Assembly (NCBI GenBank): GCA_002721105.1
Contig: PBJL01000008.1
Location: 1-64,000, forward strand
Length of the DNA: 64,000 bases
From: Acidiferrobacteraceae bacterium
Lineage (GTDB): Bacteria; Pseudomonadota; Gammaproteobacteria; Arenicellales; UBA868
Direction of reading: 5' to 3'
The translations under genes were made by a program, and so were the position numbers. The notes under the pieces were generated by a model. It had not been told where the DNA came from. It did not search any database and saw only the letters and a list, made by a program, of their open reading frames with translations. Shown here piece after piece: positions 35,070-43,503 of this stretch; positions within the stretch are counted from its first letter, which is position 1; every line of letters begins with the position of its first letter.

Positions 35070-36761
35070 ATGAGTGAGAAGGAAATGAGGAAAGAGTTGG
35101 ATCACCTCGTTAGTGACTATCATCAGGGTAAGCTGAACCGACGCCAGTTCATGAAGCGGGCTGCTGCCGTTGGGGTTACGGCGAGCGCCGCTGGTTCGCT
35201 GTTGATTTCTGGTTCATCAGCAGTACAGGCAGCTGGACATGCGAAAAAAGGTGGGACTCTACGTGAGGGTTATGATCTAGATTTTTCAAAGCACGATCCC
35301 ATCACAACTAATTGGTATGATCCAGCATTCTTTGCAATTTACGAAGCAATTTTGACTAATGATCCAGATGGAGGAGATGCGCCTCAACTCGCAACTGGAT
35401 TCTCGGTATCGGATGATGGAATGCAATATCGTTTCGATATTGATCCAAACAGAACATTTCATTCTGGTAAACCAGCTAATGCAGCCGCAGTAGCCGACTA
35501 TCTTGCGACATTTAAGTCCTTGGCCTTCATTGCTACACTAGCTGCAGCGGTTGATAACTATACCTCTGAAGGTGATCAGCTAGTTATCAATATGAAAAAC
35601 CCGTGGGTTGGTACTTTAGGTCCTCATAAGACTGGTTATTTTCGAATCAGCTGTACCGATACTTGGAGAGAAGCTGGTGGTGATACTGCCAACTCGACTT
35701 TTGGAACTGAAATTGCCGACGGAACTGGCCCGTTCACGCATGAAGAATGGGTGCCTGGCAGCCATGTTTTGGTGAAGCGTTGGGAAGACTACCCTGGATC
35801 TAACACTCCGTGGTTTGAGAATCGAGGTAAGGCACATCTTGATGCAGTGCGATGGACTTTTATTCCGGAGGCGAGTCAAAGAGCAGTTCAGTTGGAGAAC
35901 GGCGATATCGATACGTTAAAAGGTCCTGCGCCGCAGGATGTTAGTCGACTTGAGAGTAACCCAGATATAACTGTTTATAGGTTCCCAGAGTGGTCTGGAT
36001 ATATTCTTACTTTGAATCAGGATCATAGTGAGCTGTTCGGGGATGTTCGAGTTCGTAAGGCGATTGCACATCTAATTGATCGAGAGGCTATCAGAGATTT
36101 TGTCTTCTTTGGTGATGCTGTTGCGACACCCGGGCCTTTACCTTCAACCGATCGCACCTATGATCCGATTGTAGAAGATTTGATTAGCTACAATGTGGAT
36201 GGCGCTGCTGCTTTAATGACCGAAGCTGGTTGGTCGCTGAATGGTGATGGGATTTGGGAAAAAGATGGAACGGTTATGTCATTCGAGTTTGTAGCACAAG
36301 CTGAATCAATTAACGAAGCTGTGGCGACTGCAGTATCAGCCATGTTGCGTGAAGGTGGGTTCGAAGCACAGGTCAATATGGCTGACCGGGCTGTTACCTT
36401 TGAAAAACAGTCAGCTCAGGGTCGTGACGCAGCACCCATGACCTTGTTCTTCTGGTTATGGCCAATTCCAATAGATGTCCTCAATTTGTTTGTCAATAGC
36501 GTTACAATACCGTTTCCAAATATGTCACGAGCTGCTGTGCCCGCTATCGATGCTGCCATGACTGCATGGCAAACTGCAGGTACAAATGAGGAGGGGCAAG
36601 CTGCGGCTACCGCTTTTCAAAAAGCTTATTGCGAGGAAGTGCCTTATGTGAGCTTGGTAACGAAGAATGCTGTTTTTGCTAAAAGAAACAATGTACACGG
36701 TTGGCAGCCTACTCTTTGGAACCTCTATCCATACTACAATGATGTCTGGATCGATAGCTGA
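35070..36761 (+). CDS. Peptide/nickel-type ABC substrate-binding protein (family 5), Tat-exported
   Basis: A 563-residue SBP_bac_5 protein. The N-terminus has a twin-arginine signal (NRRQFMKRAAAVG followed by an Ala-rich hydrophobic stretch), so it is exported folded to the periplasm. The mature part begins with KKGGTLREGYD and contains the conserved VRKAIAHLIDREAI segment. The ATG at 35070 directly follows GGAGG and beats an upstream TTG at 35058. It presumably feeds the DppB/C/D/F-like genes at 26-32 kb. Its ligand is unknown and need not be a peptide. Confidence 0.92.
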   Translation: MSEKEMRKELDHLVSDYHQGKLNRRQFMKRAAAVGVTASAAGSLLISGSSAVQAAGHAKKGGTLREGYDLDFSKHDPITTNWYDPAFFAIYEAILTNDPDGGDAPQLATGFSVSDDGMQYRFDIDPNRTFHSGKPANAAAVADYLATFKSLAFIATLAAAVDNYTSEGDQLVINMKNPWVGTLGPHKTGYFRISCTDTWREAGGDTANSTFGTEIADGTGPFTHEEWVPGSHVLVKRWEDYPGSNTPWFENRGKAHLDAVRWTFIPEASQRAVQLENGDIDTLKGPAPQDVSRLESNPDITVYRFPEWSGYILTLNQDHSELFGDVRVRKAIAHLIDREAIRDFVFFGDAVATPGPLPSTDRTYDPIVEDLISYNVDGAAALMTEAGWSLNGDGIWEKDGTVMSFEFVAQAESINEAVATAVSAMLREGGFEAQVNMADRAVTFEKQSAQGRDAAPMTLFFWLWPIPIDVLNLFVNSVTIPFPNMSRAAVPAIDAAMTAWQTAGTNEEGQAAATAFQKAYCEEVPYVSLVTKNAVFAKRNNVHGWQPTLWNLYPYYNDVWIDS

Positions 36762-36827
36762 ACGACCTAGAATTCTTTTGTCGTATTGATGTTTCAGAGG
36801 CTTGAAAAAGGTTGGCGCAATAATGAG

Positions 36828-36865
36828 ACCGGGGTCTATTCAGAAAGGCCCTGGTTTTTCTTTTC
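36828..36865 (+). terminator. Intrinsic terminator after the binding-protein gene
   Basis: A 9-bp stem (ACCGGGGTC with GGCCCTGGT, two G-U pairs) closes a 10-nt loop and is followed by TTTTTCTTTT. It lies 66 bp beyond the stop codon. The remaining 370 bp to the next gene show no further gene or recognisable site. Confidence 0.8.
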
Positions 36866-37237
36866 CAATACACATAGGCGGGTTCGGTAGTATTCCCCTG
36901 TATCGTTTTTTTAGACACATAGTTGTGACTAAAGTTCTTGGTGTGACGTTTTTCAAAGTCTTCGTTTTTTATTAATTGATCGAACTAAATTTAAAATCTA
37001 CCGCTAGAATTTCTCATAGAGAACTTAGAAGTAAAGCAATTGGAGCTATGATCTGAAGAGTATATGAAATTGGGTCTGGTTAATTTATTCTCAGTAAACG
37101 ATAGTTGTGTGCCTGATTAATAAGGTGGTATCTTCTTTGTGAGGTTTTTTAGTTAATTCCAAAAAATGAGTTGTCTAATCTCTAGAATGGTATAAAACAA
37201 TAAAATAGCGCTTCTTGCCAATTGCTGAATATAGAAA

Positions 37238-37855
37238 ATGGTTATTGAAATAATTCTTTGGTTATTCTTGCTCTTATTGTTGGGATATCTATTCGACAAG
37301 TATATTAAATGGTATCTATTTCCCAAACGATGGGGCGTGGTAGAGGCTAACGCTATTTTTCGAAGTGGCCAACTTACTCCGATACAATTTAAGAAGCAAG
37401 TAAAGAAATGCAATATCGATGTCATAGTTTCACTATTAGATCCATTGCCGGGTAATGTTAATTATGAGGGAGAACAAAAAATAATAAAGGAGAACGGTAT
37501 CGAACAATTTGTATACCCACTTTTAGGTGATGGCACTGGCGACATTTTCCAATATGCGTCTGCTATATGTAAACTCCACGAGTGCGTGAGAAATGGCAAA
37601 GTGGTGTTAATTCACTGTGCTGCTGGTACGCAGCGAACAGGCGGTGTGGTTGCAAGTTATCGAATATTGGTTCAAGGAAAGAGTCCTATTGAAGCGGTAC
37701 ATGAAATGAAGCGATATGGGTGGCGGTGGCATAAGAATCCGATCCTAATTCCTTTCATCAATGACCATTTAAATCAATTGGAGGACTTATTAATACAGCG
37801 AAATATTTTAGATAGAGCGAGTCATCCGATGCCAGTTTTACCAACAAAAATTTAG
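37238..37855 (+). CDS. Membrane-anchored dual-specificity/tyrosine phosphatase
   Basis: A 205-residue protein with one N-terminal membrane span (residues 3-19, strongly hydrophobic) and a cytoplasmic phosphatase domain. The P-loop is HCAAGTQRTGG with the nucleophile C127 and Arg133, and the likely general acid is Asp in LLGDGTGD. The RSGQLTPIQF segment near the start resembles the bacterial phytase/DSP-like subgroup. Targets could be phosphotyrosine, phosphoinositide-like molecules or mRNA caps; none can be chosen. It is followed after 33 bp by the quinone reductase gene. Confidence 0.85.
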   Translation: MVIEIILWLFLLLLLGYLFDKYIKWYLFPKRWGVVEANAIFRSGQLTPIQFKKQVKKCNIDVIVSLLDPLPGNVNYEGEQKIIKENGIEQFVYPLLGDGTGDIFQYASAICKLHECVRNGKVVLIHCAAGTQRTGGVVASYRILVQGKSPIEAVHEMKRYGWRWHKNPILIPFINDHLNQLEDLLIQRNILDRASHPMPVLPTKI

Positions 37856-37888
37856 ACTAAAGAAAGTCTAAATTCTAATCTTTATTGC

Positions 37889-38887
37889 ATGGAAAAAATC
37901 AGAGCATTGATTTGTCCAAGGTATGGTGAACCTGAGGTGTTAGAGGTTAGGAGCATCGATTTACCACTTCCCGGCCCCAAAGAAATCTTAATAAGAGTTA
38001 GAGCATGCGGGGTTAATTTTCCGGATGTCTTAATGATGAGGGGCCAATATCAAGTAAAGCCTGAGTTACCGTTTGCCTTGGGCTTTGAAGTTGCAGGTGA
38101 GGTTTTAGAGGTCGGCGATAATAGTGTTGGGTTCTCTGTAGGAGATCGAGTCATAGCAATCTTAATTTCAGGAGGAATGCAGGAAAAAGTTGTAGTGTCG
38201 GCAGACCAATGTTGGTTGATGCCAGATAGTATGCCATTTGATGTTGCAGCAAGTTTCTCATTGACATATGGTACCAGTTATCATGCTCTAGTTAACCGTG
38301 CTCAATTACAAGAAGGTGAAACCTTATTGGTATTAGGAGCTTCGGGAGGGGTAGGTAGTGCAACAATAGACATTGCCCATCAGTTAGGTGCCCGAGTAAT
38401 TGCTGTCGGCAGTGATGAGGGAAAGATGCACACACTGAAAAAACTATATGGCATGGATGAAATGATCATTTGCGCAGAAGATCGTGCGAGTTTACTTGAT
38501 CAGGTGAAGTATTTGACGGGCAATAAGGGGGTTGATGTTATTTTTGATCCAGTTGGTGGTGACGCTTTCCAACAATCTATGCGTTTAGTCAAATGGAACG
38601 GACGGATACTTATTGTTGGGTTTGCTTCCGATGGTAAGAATATACCTCAGGCTTCGACAAATCTTTTGTTACTTAAAGGGAGTTCACTACTTGGTGTTTT
38701 CTGGGGTCGTTTCATCCAAGAAGAGCGCGAAAAAAGTGATAAAAATTTCATGCGATTGTTTTCATGGTATGAGAATGGGAAAATTAGACCGGCTATATGG
38801 AAGCGGTTTCAACTCCATGAGGGGCATCATGCTTTGACGGCTCTTATTGAGCGGAAGGTTGTGGGAAAATGTGTGGTACTCATGTAG
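37889..38887 (+). CDS. Zinc-free NADPH:quinone reductase-like MDR enzyme
   Basis: A 332-residue medium-chain reductase of the QOR group. GFEVAGEV, the NADPH-binding LGASGGVGSATI and DPVGGDAF are clear. Structural and catalytic zinc ligands are absent. Such enzymes reduce quinones or enoyl compounds using NADPH. It lies between the phosphatase and Nudix genes, on the same strand, which are possibly co-transcribed without an evident shared pathway. Confidence 0.88.
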   Translation: MEKIRALICPRYGEPEVLEVRSIDLPLPGPKEILIRVRACGVNFPDVLMMRGQYQVKPELPFALGFEVAGEVLEVGDNSVGFSVGDRVIAILISGGMQEKVVVSADQCWLMPDSMPFDVAASFSLTYGTSYHALVNRAQLQEGETLLVLGASGGVGSATIDIAHQLGARVIAVGSDEGKMHTLKKLYGMDEMIICAEDRASLLDQVKYLTGNKGVDVIFDPVGGDAFQQSMRLVKWNGRILIVGFASDGKNIPQASTNLLLLKGSSLLGVFWGRFIQEEREKSDKNFMRLFSWYENGKIRPAIWKRFQLHEGHHALTALIERKVVGKCVVLM

Positions 38888-38949
38888 TTTTTGAGTGATT
38901 AAAGGCTAATCTATCTTTATTGTATATAGCATAGTGGTTCTCGAAGAAA

Positions 38950-39348
38950 ATGCCGCAAATTAGTAAAGCTATTATTACGCAAAGTAATGAATTTTTGTTT
39001 CAGCTTCGAGATGATCGCCCTGGGATTTCGTACCCTAACCAATGGTCATTTTTTGGTGGAGAGATTGAGACAGGAGAAAGTCCTTGGAAAGCATTACAGC
39101 GGGAAATTATGGAAGAGCTGTGCTGGTATCCTGATAGGGGTAGATATCTCTATCAGTGGGGTAATTTAGATCACCCTGGGTATAATTTGCATTTTTTTTC
39201 TTTGGAATTTAAAGGTAGGCGCGAGGAATTAGTTCTAAAAGAAGGCCAAGATCTTAATTGGTTTACTGTAGAGGATATTGTGCTAGAAAAAAAAATAGCG
39301 CCATATGTTCTCATGCACGTATATCGATTTCTTGACTTGTCTAGCTAA
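38950..39348 (+). CDS. Nudix hydrolase
   Basis: A 132-residue Nudix protein. The box GGEIETGESPWKALQREIMEEL fits Gx5Ex7REUxEE, the metal-binding helix. It cleaves a nucleoside-diphosphate-linked substrate of unknown identity. It follows the quinone reductase by 62 bp. Confidence 0.88.
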   Translation: MPQISKAIITQSNEFLFQLRDDRPGISYPNQWSFFGGEIETGESPWKALQREIMEELCWYPDRGRYLYQWGNLDHPGYNLHFFSLEFKGRREELVLKEGQDLNWFTVEDIVLEKKIAPYVLMHVYRFLDLSS

Positions 39349-39437
39349 TGTCTGGACAAAATGTTTTAGCCTTGTTTTGGTAGATTTGGATGTGATCAAC
39401 AGGTGTGATCTAATTCGAATTTAGATAATCTGTTTGC

Positions 39438-39815
39438 CTAGTGGCAGAAAAATATTAATTGGTTTCTCGATACAAAACGAACAAAGCTAGATTCACGCAA
39501 GAGTGTCACGATTGGCGCTATTTCTCCTTTTATGCTGAGAAGAGCGATATTGGAGAATTTTGTTTTCTGAATTTCCATCATCGACGGATGTAGTTGCATT
39601 AATTTCGTTAATTCTGAGTAGTTATCGTGAACAACTATCAATTTAGTGTCGGATTTTTCTGCCGTAAGGCTCGAGTGCATTTTTAGATAGGAATTAATCC
39701 AGGTTGATTTAAAATTCGCATCCTCCCTTGTTGACAACCAGAGTAGCAAGGTTACAGAAAATAATACCAATAATAGAAAGGAATACTTAATTAGATTATG
39801 GTAATTTAGAGGCAT
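39438..39815 (-). CDS. Membrane-anchored protein of unknown function
   Basis: A 125-residue protein with one N-terminal membrane span (about residues 10-28) and a soluble part containing KLIVVHDNYSELTKL. Its start overlaps the stop of the upstream DapA-family gene by one base (TAATG), so the two are co-translated. No family recognised. The tight coupling suggests a role linked to the aldolase-family enzyme. Confidence 0.6.
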   Translation of the reverse strand: MPLNYHNLIKYSFLLLVLFSVTLLLWLSTREDANFKSTWINSYLKMHSSLTAEKSDTKLIVVHDNYSELTKLMQLHPSMMEIQKTKFSNIALLSIKGEIAPIVTLLRESSFVRFVSRNQLIFFCH

Positions 39816-40720
39816 TATATAGAGTTTGTTATATCTAGCATTTCGGATTCTAGTGTTTCGAGCACCGAGTCGATTTTAGCTTGTTCATTTTTTGATAGTG
39901 GTTGCAAAGGTAAGCGAACCTTTCCAGCCCGTAAGCCTTTTAGCTCACAAGCATACTTTACAGCTTGAATTAATTTCCCGCTCTGCTCAAGGATGTTTAG
40001 GAATGGCATCATTACAGACATTATTTTCCGACCCTGGGCCAAATCATTTTTTATAAATAATGCTTCATACAAAGCGATGTGTTCCTTAGGTAAACAGTTT
40101 GCGCCAGGGCAAACCCAACCTCGCGCACCCCAGGCGAAGAACTCTAATGCTTGATCATCCATGCCACAGATAAGGGATAAATTCGGATAGTCAAGAGCTA
40201 GCATGTGTAACTGATCAATACTTCCAGTAGATTCCTTGATCGCAACAAAGTTAGGACTATCCTTGATCCGGTCAAAGAATTCACGCTCCATGATTGTTCC
40301 TGTCCGGCCTGGATAGTTGTATAACATGATAGGCAAATTAATAGCTCGATCGATAGCCAGAGCGTGTTCTGCTAATTCCGACTGGGTTGGCACTGCATAG
40401 TAGGGGGCATTTACTAGCACTCCATCAGCGCCAAAATCTTTAGCAAATTGGCCTAACTCAATACAGTCTTCAGTGCGTATAGCTCCTATTCCGACGATAA
40501 TTGCGGCACGGTCTGCGATCACTGATTTCGCAACTTCCATCAGTTTAATTCGCTCCTCAAATGTTTGCAGGTGATATTCTCCTGTGGTTCCCCCAATGAC
40601 TAGCCCATGAATCTTATAATTCAGAAGAGATTCAATTAGGCTTTCAAATTCGGTAAAGTTGATCGAATAATCTTCGTTGTAAGGAGTAATAATGGGGGGG
40701 TAAATTCCTTCAAATTTCAT
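39815..40720 (-). CDS. DapA-family (dihydrodipicolinate synthase/N-acetylneuraminate lyase) aldolase
   Basis: A 301-residue TIM-barrel Schiff-base aldolase. GGTTGEYHLQT, the Tyr in LYNYPGRTG and the Schiff-base Lys in AIKESTG are all present. The absence of other lysine-pathway genes and the family breadth (keto-deoxy-sugar, hydroxypyrrolidine and lysine pathways) leave the substrate open. The ATG at 40720 has GAGGAGA nine bases upstream; an upstream frame extension to 40777 lacks support. Linked to the membrane protein gene downstream. Confidence 0.88.
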   Translation of the reverse strand: MKFEGIYPPIITPYNEDYSINFTEFESLIESLLNYKIHGLVIGGTTGEYHLQTFEERIKLMEVAKSVIADRAAIIVGIGAIRTEDCIELGQFAKDFGADGVLVNAPYYAVPTQSELAEHALAIDRAINLPIMLYNYPGRTGTIMEREFFDRIKDSPNFVAIKESTGSIDQLHMLALDYPNLSLICGMDDQALEFFAWGARGWVCPGANCLPKEHIALYEALFIKNDLAQGRKIMSVMMPFLNILEQSGKLIQAVKYACELKGLRAGKVRLPLQPLSKNEQAKIDSVLETLESEMLDITNSI

Positions 40721-41087
40721 TTTGATCTGTCTCCTCAGATTGTTCGAATGGCGCAAAGTTAAGCTTGAGCCCAACATTTCTGTTTTTTTCTAGCCAATAA
40801 AGAGCTTTAAGGCAATTTTAGAGCTGAGTATTTGAGATGTCTACGGGATTATGTTTGTTAAAAAATCTCAGAAAACTGGGAAAAATAGGGTTATTAGCAA
40901 TAATTACATAAACTTTGGTTGTGCTAAACGAATTTTGTGAATTAGACTGCTTGGGAGGCGCATACAATTAAAGTTTGTAAAAGTCAGAATTTACTAAGTT
41001 TGTTGTCGAATGGATTACTGTTTAATCGACTTCAATAGCCATGGTTAATATCGGTTTGTTGAGGCAGGAGGGTTTTCTAAACCTAGT
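40721..41087. other. Divergent intergenic region between DapA-family gene and potA
   Basis: About 370 bp with no credible gene. A purine-rich AGGAGGG occurs at about 41067, 14 bases or more before the potA ATG at 41088, farther than usual. A TACAAT hexamer near 40966 could be a -10 element but lacks a good -35. No clear operator was found. Confidence 0.4.
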
Positions 41088-42227
41088 ATGGAAGAGCAAC
41101 TGAAATCGTTTGTAACTGGGTCAGGGACTAATATTAATCAGGGTTACGTAAGTTTCTCTGAGGTGCAGAAAAGCTATGATGGTTCAGAATTGGTTGTAAA
41201 AAATCTTAACTTGGACATAGCGCGTGGTGAATTTCTAACCATGTTGGGGCCTTCTGGCTCCGGTAAAACAACTTGTTTAATGATGTTGGCCGGGTTTGAG
41301 CCAGCAACCCATGGGGAAATATTTGTTGGTGGTCGACCTATAAATGCCATACCCCCTCATAAGCGAGGTATCGGTATGGTTTTTCAGAATTATGCTTTGT
41401 TTCCCCATATGACCGTGAACGAGAACCTCTCGTTTCCTTTAAAAGTGAGGAGAATGAATAAGAGTGATATCACCCAACGAGTGGAAAAAGCACTCGATAT
41501 GGTTCGACTCGGGAGCTTCGGCGATAGGCGACCCGCGCAGCTTTCTGGAGGCCAACAGCAACGGGTGGCTGTAGCGCGGGCACTTGTATTTGATCCTGGA
41601 TTAGTTCTAATGGATGAACCACTGGGAGCGTTGGATAAACAGCTCCGTGAACAGATGCAATATGAGATAAAACATATTCATGAAAATCTTGATGTCACAG
41701 TTGTTTATGTTACGCACGATCAGTCCGAAGCCTTAACAATGTCGAATCGGATTTGCGTTTTTAATAGTGGAATTGTTCAACAGTTAGCCACGCCTGAAGA
41801 TTTATATGAGCGACCAGAAAATGCTTTTGTTGCACAATTTATTGGCGAGAATAATACCCTACTGGGTTCTGTAGCAGAAACTTCTACTGAGTCCTGTACG
41901 GTACACGTGGGCGATGGCATTGAGGTCAAAGCGCTCAATGTGAATGCGGGCGGGATAGGTAGCCAGACTACCCTTTCGTTGAGACCGGAGAGAGTAGAAG
42001 TCAACCCAGAAAATGGCAAGTATCCAAATGTATTTGATGCTCAGATTGAAGAAATGATTTATTTAGGTGATCATATACGTACACGTGCTACCGTATGTGG
42101 CCGTAGCGATTTTGTTGTGAAGATTCCAAATGCAAGTCATCATGCAGTACTTAAGGCAGGTGATATTGTGAAGTTCGGGTGGTCTGTAGAAGATTGCCGA
42201 GCGTTGGATGTCCTTGAAAACGCCTAA
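41088..42227 (+). CDS. potA: Spermidine/putrescine-type ABC ATPase
   Basis: A 379-residue PotA-like ATPase: Walker A GPSGSGKTT, Q-loop MVFQNYALFPHM, signature LSGGQQQR, Walker B VLMDEPLGALD, switch His VTHDQSEAL, and a C-terminal TOBE domain (LSLRPERVEVNP). It heads a four-gene importer cluster (potA, potD, potB, potC). The order with the binding protein second differs from E. coli potABCD. Substrate is probably a polyamine or related cation but opine-type and other relatives exist. Confidence 0.9.
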   Translation: MEEQLKSFVTGSGTNINQGYVSFSEVQKSYDGSELVVKNLNLDIARGEFLTMLGPSGSGKTTCLMMLAGFEPATHGEIFVGGRPINAIPPHKRGIGMVFQNYALFPHMTVNENLSFPLKVRRMNKSDITQRVEKALDMVRLGSFGDRRPAQLSGGQQQRVAVARALVFDPGLVLMDEPLGALDKQLREQMQYEIKHIHENLDVTVVYVTHDQSEALTMSNRICVFNSGIVQQLATPEDLYERPENAFVAQFIGENNTLLGSVAETSTESCTVHVGDGIEVKALNVNAGGIGSQTTLSLRPERVEVNPENGKYPNVFDAQIEEMIYLGDHIRTRATVCGRSDFVVKIPNASHHAVLKAGDIVKFGWSVEDCRALDVLENA

Positions 42228-42310
42228 TATGGCTGCTTCGATGACGAACAAAACCCCCCTTTGAAACATAAGGGGTGATATTTTAACAAAGCAAGAGTGG
42301 AGGAAAACTG

Positions 42311-43399
42311 ATGAAGAAAACTATGCAACTTGTGTTGGCCATGGTGATCGGTTCTCTCATGGTGTTGCCAGCCCAGGCGGATGTAACTGTAGCGTCATGG
42401 GGTGGTGCTTACACGATGAGTCAACAGAAAGCCTATGCAGACACATGGGATGGTGGAACCGCAAATTTTATTAACTACAATGGTGGATTGGGTGAAGTAC
42501 GAACACAAGTAGAGTCTGGAAATATCCAGTGGGATATTGTGGATGTGTTGGCCAGTGATGCTCGTGTTGGTTGTGATGAGGGGTTGTTTGAGGAGTTACC
42601 GCGCGATGCATTCCTGCCCGCAGCGGATGGCACTTCAATGGATGACGACATCATGGTTGACGTACCAAATGACTGTGTCGTGCCGCAAATTTTTTGGTCC
42701 TATGTGCCATTCTACAAAAAGGGAACTTTTCAATCAAAAGGACGAAAAGCACCAAAGACCATGGTTGACTTTTTTGATGTCGAGAATTTTCCAGGAAAGC
42801 GAGGAATTCATACCTGGCCCAGTGCAATTGTTGAAATGGCTCTAGTAGCTGATGGTGTTCCGGCTTCAGATGTCTATGACGTTATGTCATCCGAAGGTGG
42901 CATTGATCGTGCTTTTGCAAAGCTAGATACTATTAAGGACCATGTTGTTTTTTGGTCAGCCGGATCTGCGCCTCTTGAGCTCATAGAGAGTGGCGAGGTT
43001 TCAATGGCTCTTGCCTACAATGGCCGCATCGGTTCAGCCATATTGTCTGAGGGAGCAGATTATGTTGTGAATTGGGATGGTCAGGTATTAGAGGAAGAGT
43101 GGCTTGTTATGGTAAAAGGGACTCAAAATTATGACGAAGCATTGGAGTTTTTAATTCATGCCTCGGCACCCGAGCAGCAGGCCGGACAAGCTAAATGGAT
43201 CAATTATGGGCCAATGCGTAAATCTGGCTTGGATATACTTGCGGCGAATGAGCCGTTTTTCCATACTGGTGCAAACATAATGCCGCACATGCCAAACGCA
43301 GGGGCAGCAATGGCTAACGCAATTGTTGCTAATCCAGATTGGTGGGCGGATAATGGAGATTCGGTATCTGAACGTTATACCGCGTGGATGGCTCAATAG
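42311..43399 (+). CDS. potD: Spermidine/putrescine-type periplasmic binding protein
   Basis: A 362-residue SBP with a Sec signal peptide (MKKTMQLVLAMVIGSLMV, cleavage after AQA at about residue 23) and a mature N-terminus VTVASWGGAYT typical of PotD/SBP_bac_8 proteins. The sequence GSAPLELIESGEV and AYNGRIGSAIL lie in the ligand cleft, but the residues that fix polyamine specificity cannot be assigned by eye. A strong GGAGG precedes the ATG. A terminator follows, so it can be made in excess over the permeases. Confidence 0.88.
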   Translation: MKKTMQLVLAMVIGSLMVLPAQADVTVASWGGAYTMSQQKAYADTWDGGTANFINYNGGLGEVRTQVESGNIQWDIVDVLASDARVGCDEGLFEELPRDAFLPAADGTSMDDDIMVDVPNDCVVPQIFWSYVPFYKKGTFQSKGRKAPKTMVDFFDVENFPGKRGIHTWPSAIVEMALVADGVPASDVYDVMSSEGGIDRAFAKLDTIKDHVVFWSAGSAPLELIESGEVSMALAYNGRIGSAILSEGADYVVNWDGQVLEEEWLVMVKGTQNYDEALEFLIHASAPEQQAGQAKWINYGPMRKSGLDILAANEPFFHTGANIMPHMPNAGAAMANAIVANPDWWADNGDSVSERYTAWMAQ

Positions 43400-43430
43400 A
43401 GCAGATGTAATATAGGGTGTTTAAGAGACT

Positions 43431-43481
43431 CTGGGGTCAAGCTAAAATTTTTCCGCTTGGCCCCAGTAGTTTTTAATTTTT
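43431..43481 (+). terminator. Strong terminator between potD and potB
   Basis: A 12-bp stem (CTGGGGTCAAGC with GCTTGGCCCCAG, one G-U pair) closes a 12-nt AT-rich loop, followed by TAGTTTTTAATTTTT. It lies 32 bp after potD and 23 bp before potB in the same direction. Partial termination here would lower permease expression relative to the binding protein. An antiterminator cannot be seen. Confidence 0.85.
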
Positions 43482-43503
43482 CAACAATTTATTCATAGTG
43501 ACT

